From contig JACCSF010000234.1 in the NCBI GenBank assembly GCA_013813135.1, forward strand, positions 1 to 18,378: DNA of 18,378 nt, given 5' to 3'. Positions within the stretch are counted from its first letter, which is position 1. Each line of letters begins with the position of its first letter. Under the pieces are notes generated by a model. The model did not search any database and was not told the origin of the DNA. It saw only the letters and a list, made by a program, of their open reading frames with translations. The position numbers and the translations under genes are program-made. Origin of the DNA: Thermoleophilaceae bacterium (GTDB lineage Bacteria; Actinomycetota; Thermoleophilia; Solirubrobacterales; Thermoleophilaceae). Below are positions 13,227-18,378 of the stretch, in pieces.

Positions 13227-13859
13227 GTGACCGATCCCTTCGACGGCGCGCTCGAGCAGGTGGAGCAGCTGCGCGAGTTCTACGCCGCCGCCATGGAGCG
13301 GGCGGTGAGCAAGGACATCGGGCATCTCGACGAGATGTGCCGCCGGCTGATCGCCGCCGCGCCGATGCTCTTCGTGGCCACGTACTCGGAGCAGGGCCAG
13401 TGCGACGTGAGCCCGCGCGGCGGGCCGCCCGGGTTCGTCACGGTGCTCGACGACCAGCACCTCGCGATTCCCGACGCCACGGGCAACCGACGGCTCGACA
13501 CGCTCGAGAACGTCGTGGCCAGCGGCCGGGCCGGCGTGATCTTCGTGATCCCCGGCCGCGACACCACGCTGCGCGTCAACGGCCGCGCGTGCGTGACGGC
13601 CGAGCCGGAGCTGCTCGAGCGGCTGACGCCGGTCGGCAAGCCGCCGCACACGGCGATCGTGATCGAGACGGAGGAGGTCTACGGCCACTGCCCGAAGGCC
13701 TTTGTCCGCTCGAAGCTCTGGGATCCGGCCACCTGGCCCGATACCGCCGGCCTGCCGACGCCGGCCGAGGTCAGCGTGGCGCACCAGCGCGATCCCAACT
13801 GGAGCGTCGAGCAGGAGGAGCACCGCCAGGCGGACGCACTCCTGTACCGCCTGGACTGA
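13227..13859 (+). CDS. PPOX-type FMN flavoprotein (MSMEG_1061-like)
   Basis: A 210-residue pyridoxamine-5'-phosphate-oxidase-fold protein. Helix DPFDGALEQVEQLREFYAAA opens it, then the split barrel with PMLFVATYSEQGQCDVSPRG, GPPGFVTVLDDQHLAIPDAT, GNRRLDTLENV and VIFVIPGRDTTLRVNGRA. The carboxy-terminal part, EEVYGHCPKAFVRSKLWDP, is typical of the MSMEG_1061 subgroup. The protein should bind FMN or a deazaflavin as a dimer and act as an oxidoreductase of unknown substrate. I chose the GTG at 13227 because the family's DPF start follows immediately. An ATG at 13194 overlaps the DUF4430 stop as ATGA and would add 11 residues, so translational coupling is an alternative. The methyltransferase follows after 11 bp. 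Confidence 0.85.
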   Translation: MTDPFDGALEQVEQLREFYAAAMERAVSKDIGHLDEMCRRLIAAAPMLFVATYSEQGQCDVSPRGGPPGFVTVLDDQHLAIPDATGNRRLDTLENVVASGRAGVIFVIPGRDTTLRVNGRACVTAEPELLERLTPVGKPPHTAIVIETEEVYGHCPKAFVRSKLWDPATWPDTAGLPTPAEVSVAHQRDPNWSVEQEEHRQADALLYRLD

Positions 13860-13870
13860 GCGGCAGGTCC

Positions 13871-14575
13871 ATGGCGGATTTCTCCGACTTCGACACTCGC
13901 GGCTACCGGACGGTGGACGTCCGCAGCGGGTACGGCGAGTGGGTGGCGACCTACGAGCGGACGGTCGAGGACGCCATGGACATCGAGCTGCTGGACTCGC
14001 TCGAGCACGTGTCCTGGTCGGGCGAGGCGGCGGACCTCGGCTGCGGCACCGGCCGTACCGCCGCCTGGCTGCGCGAGCGCGGGGTGGGGGCGATCGACGG
14101 CGTCGACCTCACACCGGAGATGCTCGAGGTGGCGCGCTCGCGGGGCGTCCACCGCCGCCTGGTCGAGGCGGACGTGGCCTCCACCGGGCTCGCCTCGGCT
14201 CACTACGACCTGGTCGTCACATCGCTGGTGGACGAACACCTCGCCGAGCTGCGGCCGCTCTACGCCGAGACCTTCCGGCTCGCCAAGCCCGAGGCGACGT
14301 ACGTGCTGGTGGGCTACCACCCGCACTTCATCATGGCCGCCGGGATGCCCACGCACTACGACAGCGCGTCGGGCGAGCCGGTGGCGATCGAGACCCACGT
14401 GCACCTGCTGAGCGAGCACACCGCCGCCGCGCTGGGCGCGGGCTGGCGGCTCGCGGAGCTGAAGGAGCGCGTGATCGACGACGCCTGGCTGGAGCTCAAG
14501 CCGAAGTGGGAGCGGCTGCGCAACCAGCCGCTCGCGTTCGCGGCCGTCTGGCGTAAAGCCGGGCCAGATGGCTGA
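13871..14575 (+). CDS. Class I SAM-dependent methyltransferase
   Basis: A 234-residue cytoplasmic methyltransferase. Motif I is AADLGCGTGRTAAWL (residues 53-67); the acidic end of strand 2 is in DGVDLTPEMLEVAR (76-89), followed by VEADVAS and YDLVVTSLVDEHL (motif 4 region). The carboxy-terminal half carries YVLVGYHPHFIMAAGMPTHY and LLSEHTAAALGAGWRL, as in Methyltransf_11/UbiE-like enzymes acting on small molecules. The substrate is not evident. Start ATG 13871 lies 11 bp after the flavoprotein stop, with only a weak AGG nearby; the two are probably one transcript. The stop is 6 bp from the convergent SDR gene. Confidence 0.88.
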   Translation: MADFSDFDTRGYRTVDVRSGYGEWVATYERTVEDAMDIELLDSLEHVSWSGEAADLGCGTGRTAAWLRERGVGAIDGVDLTPEMLEVARSRGVHRRLVEADVASTGLASAHYDLVVTSLVDEHLAELRPLYAETFRLAKPEATYVLVGYHPHFIMAAGMPTHYDSASGEPVAIETHVHLLSEHTAAALGAGWRLAELKERVIDDAWLELKPKWERLRNQPLAFAAVWRKAGPDG

Positions 14576-14581
14576 TTCCAG

Positions 14582-15412
14582 CTAACGGCCGAGCTGGCGC
14601 GCGATCGCCCGGTCCATCAACCGGGTGGGCATCACCTTCGCCAGCGGCCCGCGGATCTTCGCGTCCGTGCCGACCAGGTAGCGAGTGCGCGGCCGCTTCG
14701 CCGTCAGCGCCCTGCCGATGATCTCGGCCACCTCGCGCGGCTCGATCCCGGTTTTCTGCTCGATCTTCAGGGTCTCCCGGCGCAGCCCCGCGATCATGCG
14801 CCCGTAGAGGCGCTCGGCCTCGGGCGGCATCTCCTCCTGGATCTCGTCGGCGAGCTCGTTGCCCTTGCGCCAGATCGGCGTCCTGACCCCGCCCGGCTCG
14901 ATCACGATCACGTCCACGCCCTGACCGTACAGCTCGCGGCGCAGCGAATCGCTGACGGCCTCGAGCGCAAACTTCGACGCGTTGTAGGCGGCCACCAGCG
15001 GCAGCGCCACGCGCCCGCCGATCGAGCTCACGTTGACGATGCGTCCCTGCCCCGCGCGCAGGGACGGGAGAAACTGCTGCGTAACGGCCACCTGCCCGAC
15101 TAGGTTGATCTCGAGCTGCAGGCGCAGCTGGTCCAGCGGCAGGAACTCGAGCGGCCCTGCCACCGCGATGCCGGCGTTGTTGACGAGACCGGCGAGCGGG
15201 GCGTCGCCCAGGTCGGCGCGGGCGGCCGCGATCGAGCCCGGGTCGGTCACGTCCAGCTTGACCGTCCGCAGACCGTGCGAGCGCAGCCGCTCTGCGTCCG
15301 CTTCCTTACGAACGGCCCCGACGGAGTCGAAGCCAAGCTCCTTGAGGTGGAGAGCCGTCGCCTCGCCGATGCCCGTGGAGGCGCCGGTCACTAGCACCGT
15401 TCCTGTGGCCAT
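14582..15412 (-). CDS. Short-chain dehydrogenase/reductase (SDR)
   Basis: A 276-residue classical SDR. The NAD(P) site is TGASTGIG (10-17 region), followed by NNAG (78-81), catalytic S130 in IVNVSSIGG, Y143 and K147 in YNASK, and PGGVRTP after the active site. A basic residue after the first fold strand (VGAVRKEADA) favours NADP(H). It should oxidise or reduce a small alcohol/ketone; the carboxy-terminal stretch RTRYLVGTDAKIRGPLAKVM is typical of retinol-dehydrogenase-like members, but the substrate is open. The start ATG is at 15412. Minus-strand TAGGCT (15421-15426) ends 8 nt before it. Confidence 0.9.
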   Translation of the reverse strand: MATGTVLVTGASTGIGEATALHLKELGFDSVGAVRKEADAERLRSHGLRTVKLDVTDPGSIAAARADLGDAPLAGLVNNAGIAVAGPLEFLPLDQLRLQLEINLVGQVAVTQQFLPSLRAGQGRIVNVSSIGGRVALPLVAAYNASKFALEAVSDSLRRELYGQGVDVIVIEPGGVRTPIWRKGNELADEIQEEMPPEAERLYGRMIAGLRRETLKIEQKTGIEPREVAEIIGRALTAKRPRTRYLVGTDAKIRGPLAKVMPTRLMDRAIARQLGR

Positions 15413-15420
15413 TGGAAGCG

Positions 15421-15426
15421 AGCCTA
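15421..15426 (-). promoter_or_regulatory. Putative -10 (TAGGCT) of the SDR gene
   Basis: The hexamer ends 8 nt before the ATG on the minus strand. It lies within the 32-bp gap shared with the divergent nitroreductase gene. Confidence 0.5.
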
Positions 15427-15431
15427 TCCGC

Positions 15432-15437
15432 TAGCGT
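15432..15437 (+). promoter_or_regulatory. Putative -10 (TAGCGT) of the nitroreductase operon
   Basis: TAGCGT ends 7 nt before the GTG at 15445 and is only 5 bp from the opposing -10, so transcription from the two should interfere. An 8-bp palindrome CGCTAGCG (15429-15436) overlaps it. Confidence 0.5.
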
Positions 15438-15444
15438 CGCCCCG

Positions 15445-15954
15445 GTGGAGCTGGAAGACGCCATTCGGACGCGGCGCACGCACAAGGCCTACGGGGCCGA
15501 GCCGGTGCCGCGGGAAACGCTCGCGGAGCTGTTCGAGCTGGCGCGCTGGGCGCCCAACCACAACCTGACCAACCCATGGCGCTTCCGCGTGCTGGGGCCC
15601 GAGTCGCTCGCGGAGCTCAAGCAGGCGGCCGGCCCCGACGCCGCCGGCAAGCTCGACCGCGCGCCCACGCTTGTGGTGGCGAGCCAGGTGCGCTCCGCCG
15701 ACGGGTTGCAGGACGAGGAGGACCTCTGCGCCGTGGCGGCCGCGATCTCCTATGTCCTGCTGGCCGCGCACTCGCGCGGCCTGGCCGGCTACTGGCGCAC
15801 GCCGGCCGTGCTGCGCTCGCCCGAGGGCCGGGCCGCCGTCGGCGTGCCGTCGAACGAGCGCGTGCTCGGCCTGATCCACCTGGGGCCGCCGCGTCAGGAG
15901 AAGGAGCCGCCCGCCCGCCTCCCACCCGGCGACTACGTAACGTTCCTGCCGTGA
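15445..15954 (+). CDS. Nitroreductase family protein
   Basis: A 169-residue FMN-dependent nitroreductase-fold protein. The amino-terminal FMN phosphate motif is RRTHKAY (10-16), then FELARWAPNHNLTNPWRFRV, a hallmark of the family, AAISYVLLAAHSRGLAGYW (membrane-like helix of the dimer core), and ERVLGLIHLG near the end. Such enzymes use NAD(P)H to reduce nitroaromatics, quinones or other electrophiles; the natural substrate is unknown. I chose the GTG at 15445 because the family's ELEDAIRxRR start follows it; the frame is open upstream to 15412. It heads an operon: its stop overlaps the GTG of glpD by 4 bp (GTGA). Confidence 0.9.
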   Translation: MELEDAIRTRRTHKAYGAEPVPRETLAELFELARWAPNHNLTNPWRFRVLGPESLAELKQAAGPDAAGKLDRAPTLVVASQVRSADGLQDEEDLCAVAAAISYVLLAAHSRGLAGYWRTPAVLRSPEGRAAVGVPSNERVLGLIHLGPPRQEKEPPARLPPGDYVTFLP

Positions 15955-17660
15955 TCCCGCGCGCCGACGCGCTCGCCTCACTGGAACGGGAGTCGTTCGA
16001 CCTGGTCGTGGTCGGGGGCGGCATCACCGGCGCCGGCGTGGCGCTCGACGCAGCCTCGCGCGGGTACAGCGTCGCGCTGCTCGAGCGCTCCGACTTCGCC
16101 GCCGGCACGTCCAGCCGCTCGTCGAAGCTCATCCACGGCGGCCTGCGCTACCTCCAGAACTTCGACCTCGGGCTCGTCCGCGAGGCACTGCTCGAACGTT
16201 CGCTGCTGGTCAAGCTGGCGCCCCACCTGGTCAAGCCGCTGCCGCTGCTCGTCCCGAGCTTCGAGGGCAGGCGCCCCGACCGTCTCACCGGCGTCGGGCT
16301 CAACATGTACGACGTCATGGCCTGGCGGCGCGGGCGCGAGGACGGCGAGGATTGGAGTCCCGCGCGCCATCGCATCATCGACGGCGCGGAGGCAATCGAA
16401 TTGGCCCCGGCGCTGGCCGGGCGCGACCCGACCGCCGCGTACCTCTTCTACGACTGCCAGACCGACGATGTGCGCATGGTCCTGAGCGTGCTCGGCGAGG
16501 CCGAGCGCTTCGGTGCCGTGATCGTCAATCGTTGCGACGTGACCGGGCTGGTGGAGCGCGACGGCCGGGCGGTCGGCGCGCTGGCGCGCGACACCGAGAC
16601 CGGCGCCGAGTTCGAGGTCGCGGGGACGAACGTGATCAACGCCACCGGGGTGTGGGCCGACCAGCTGCGTCCGGACGAGCTCTACCGCCACGAGGAGATG
16701 CCGCGCATCCGCCCGAGCCGCGGCACGCACGTGACCATGTCCCGCGACCGGCTGCCGATCGAGGTTGGGGTGATCGTGCCGGCGGGCGGTGGCCGCACCG
16801 TGTTCGTGCTGCCGTGGCTCGGGCGCACGCTTGTGGGCACCACCGACAACGACTACGAGGGCCCGCTCGACCACGTGCCCGCCTCAGCCAAGGACATCGG
16901 CTATCTGCTCGAGGCCGTGAACGCCTACTTCGCCACCGACATCGGAGCGGGCGACCTGACCGGCGCCTATGCGGGGGTGCGGCCGCTGATCTCGACCGGC
17001 GACCCGAAGAAGTCGGTGGACATCTCGCGGCGCGCCGAGCTGTACGAGACCAGCTCCGGGCTCGTGACGATCACCGGCGGCAAGTTCACCACCTGGCGGC
17101 GCATGGCCAAGTTGGCCGTCGACCGGATCGTGGAGCGTGAGGGCCGCGAGGCGCCCTGTCGCACTCACGAGATCCCGATCGGTCTGCCCGAGGATGCGGC
17201 CGCGCTGCCGGATGTGCCGGGCGTGGCCGAGCGCAGCCGCGTCCACCTCGCGGCGCGGTACGGGCACGCCGCGCGCGACGTGCTGCGCCTCGCCGCCGCA
17301 GCCCCGCAGCTGGCGGCGCCCATCACCCCGGACCTGCCCGACATCACGGCCGAGGTCGCCTTCTCGGCTGGCCACGAGCAGGCGCGCTCGCTCGCCGACG
17401 CGCTGCTGCGCCGCACGCGGGTCGGGTTGCTGGACGCGCGCGTACTGGCCGTGCCCGACTCCGACGGTGCGCGGCGTGCCGCCCGGGCGATGGCCGGCGA
17501 GCTGGGCTGGGACGACGCTCGCGTGGAGCAGGAGCTGCGCGACTGGGCGGAGGTGGCGCGGCGCGAGGCGCTCGTGCCGAGCGCCATCCCGGCGCCGGCC
17601 GGCGAGCCCAAGCAGGAGGCGCGCCTCGGCGCGGGTGCCGCGCCGGAGGAGGCCGCTTGA
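15951..17660 (+). CDS. glpD: Aerobic glycerol-3-phosphate dehydrogenase
   Basis: A 569-residue FAD enzyme oxidising sn-glycerol 3-phosphate to dihydroxyacetone phosphate and passing electrons to quinone at the inner membrane face. The amino-terminal FAD motif is DLVVVGGGITGAGVALDAAS (17-36). The GlpD signature GTSSRSSKLIHGGLRYL follows at 52-68. Later come TAAYLFYDCQTDDVRMVLSV, VINATGVWAD, GTTDNDYEGPL and ITGGKFTTWRRMAK, then the carboxy-terminal helical domain (DAO_C) with LARxGH-type AARYGHAARDVL. Length is normal, with a low-complexity tail after about residue 548. The GTG at 15951 overlaps the nitroreductase stop, and the last bases TTGA overlap the next start: tight coupling in a three-gene operon. 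No glycerol kinase or facilitator lies in the window. Confidence 0.95.
   Translation: MIPRADALASLERESFDLVVVGGGITGAGVALDAASRGYSVALLERSDFAAGTSSRSSKLIHGGLRYLQNFDLGLVREALLERSLLVKLAPHLVKPLPLLVPSFEGRRPDRLTGVGLNMYDVMAWRRGREDGEDWSPARHRIIDGAEAIELAPALAGRDPTAAYLFYDCQTDDVRMVLSVLGEAERFGAVIVNRCDVTGLVERDGRAVGALARDTETGAEFEVAGTNVINATGVWADQLRPDELYRHEEMPRIRPSRGTHVTMSRDRLPIEVGVIVPAGGGRTVFVLPWLGRTLVGTTDNDYEGPLDHVPASAKDIGYLLEAVNAYFATDIGAGDLTGAYAGVRPLISTGDPKKSVDISRRAELYETSSGLVTITGGKFTTWRRMAKLAVDRIVEREGREAPCRTHEIPIGLPEDAAALPDVPGVAERSRVHLAARYGHAARDVLRLAAAAPQLAAPITPDLPDITAEVAFSAGHEQARSLADALLRRTRVGLLDARVLAVPDSDGARRAARAMAGELGWDDARVEQELRDWAEVARREALVPSAIPAPAGEPKQEARLGAGAAPEEAA
17645..17652 (+). promoter_or_regulatory. Shine-Dalgarno fixing the TTG start of the DHPS-like gene
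   Basis: GGAGGAGG lies 4 nt before TTG 17657 and inside the end of glpD. It supports this rare start over the ATG at 17675. Confidence 0.65.
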
Positions 17661-18378
17661 GCCAGCCGCTCTTGATGGGCATCGTCAACGCGACGCCCGA
17701 CTCTTTCTCCGATCCCCAGGGCGAGAAGTCCCTCGATGCGCTCGTCGGGCGCGCGCACGAGCTCGCCGAGGCGGGTGCCGCGATCATCGACGTGGGGGGC
17801 GAATCGGGCCGCACCGACCGCGAGCCGGTACCGGTGGCGCAAGAGCGGGCGCGCGTGGTTCCGCTGATCGAGCGACTGGCGGCGGACGGACTGACGGTGT
17901 CGGTCGACACCTGGCGGGCGCCCGTGGCCCGCGCGGCGCTGGCGGCAGGCGCGTCGATCGTCAACGACGTAAGTGGGCTGAGCGACCTCGACGTGGCGGT
18001 CGCATGCGCCGAGGCGGGCGCGGAGCTCGTGATCACGCACACTCGCGTCCCGCCCAAGGTGAAGGCTTTCCCGGTATACGACGATGTCGTGGCGGACCTG
18101 ATCGAGCTGCTGAGCGAGCGCGCCAAAGCCGCGCTTGCGCGTGGAGTGGACGACCGGCGCATCGTGTTCGACCCCGGCATCGACATCGCCAAGACGCCGG
18201 CGCAGTCGGTGGAGTTGCTGCGGCGCCTGCCGGAGCTCGCTGCGGCACTGAACGGCCCGCTGCTGGTGGCTGTTTCGCGCAAGGACTTCGTCGGGGCGCT
18301 GACCGGCCGCACGCCGGCCGCCCGCGATGCCGGGACGCTGGCGGCCGTGGGGTTCGCCGCCGACGGCGGGGCCGGCAT
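17657..18378 (+). CDS. folP: Dihydropteroate synthase-like protein, cut by the window edge
   Basis: The first 240 codons of a TIM-barrel pterin-binding protein. Strand 1 is LLMGIVNATPDSFSDPQG, strand 2 IIDVGGESGRTDREPV, then LTVSVDTWRAPVARAAL, IVNDVSGLSD, ELVITHTR, RIVFDPGIDIAKTPAQS and PLLVAVSRKDFVGALTGR. DHPS joins para-aminobenzoate to dihydropterin pyrophosphate in folate synthesis. The usual motifs are altered: GGESTRPG is GGESGRTD, the HMRG loop is HTRVPP, and DPGIGFGKT is DPGIDIAKT. The SRK motif is intact. It may be a divergent but active FolP or a DHPS-like paralogue as in mycobacterial FolP2. The TTG start overlaps the glpD stop. The rest lies beyond 18378. Confidence 0.82.
   Translation, partial: MSQPLLMGIVNATPDSFSDPQGEKSLDALVGRAHELAEAGAAIIDVGGESGRTDREPVPVAQERARVVPLIERLAADGLTVSVDTWRAPVARAALAAGASIVNDVSGLSDLDVAVACAEAGAELVITHTRVPPKVKAFPVYDDVVADLIELLSERAKAALARGVDDRRIVFDPGIDIAKTPAQSVELLRRLPELAAALNGPLLVAVSRKDFVGALTGRTPAARDAGTLAAVGFAADGGAG

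Noticed and set aside
15576..15950. Upstream open extension of glpD through the nitroreductase gene
   Set aside because: Different frame from the nitroreductase and Arg/Ala-rich; the GlpD family starts at the GTG at 15951.

Overview
The window is about 18.4 kb of very GC-rich DNA with dense, short-spaced genes, many GTG/TTG starts and several apparently leaderless promoters. This fits a high-GC actinobacterium. Family-level resemblance suggests class Thermoleophilia (Solirubrobacterales-like): an HTH/LAGLIDADG protein beside a tRNA, a DUF4430 lipoprotein, a divergent dihydropteroate synthase after glpD, and an MSMEG_1061-like flavoprotein. That placement is from memory and was not searched.

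Layout. 129-299: small DUF1059 protein. 238-763 (-): wrecked EAL-domain gene. 780-1535 (-): TauE/SafE (TSUP) permease, divergent from a zinc-binding ABC lipoprotein (ZnuA-like, 1650-2606). A near-perfect 27-bp palindrome of Fur/Zur type lies between them. 2596-4850 (-): MMPL transporter pseudogene. 4894-5340 (-): Fur-family regulator, the obvious candidate reader of the palindrome. 5459-6064 (-): Mn superoxide dismutase, divergent from an endonuclease/exonuclease/phosphatase-family protein (6182-6958). 6972-7057: tRNA-Leu(CAG), followed by an HTH/LAGLIDADG endonuclease-like gene (7094-7849). 7851-10309 (-): fatty-acid-hydroxylase-like enzyme, a 56-residue membrane protein and a GT39-like membrane glycosyltransferase. 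10319-11316: a frameshifted small membrane gene, a SnoaL-like protein with a doubtful start and another small membrane protein. 11342-11386: 15-bp tandem repeat. 11455-12145: decayed phage-like DNA next to tRNA-Glu(CTC) (12178-12250, -), which has a clear terminator. 12340-14575 (+): DUF4430 lipoprotein, PPOX flavoprotein, methyltransferase. 14582-15412 (-): SDR oxidoreductase, divergent across only 32 bp from the operon nitroreductase - glpD - dihydropteroate-synthase-like gene, which runs off the right edge.

Three themes stand out. First, a zinc/metal locus (TSUP, palindrome, ZnuA, Fur-family gene) without visible ZnuB/ZnuC. Second, an unusual density of broken genes with internal deletions, frameshifts and nonsense codons; this is either real decay or assembly error and should be settled first. 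Third, tRNA-associated mobile DNA: a homing-endonuclease-like gene at tRNA-Leu and a phage remnant at tRNA-Glu. I see no CRISPR array, no intact IS element and no recognisable defence system. No single previously undescribed system is clear; the best candidates are the tRNA-linked HTH/LAGLIDADG gene and the palindrome-controlled TSUP/ZnuA pair.
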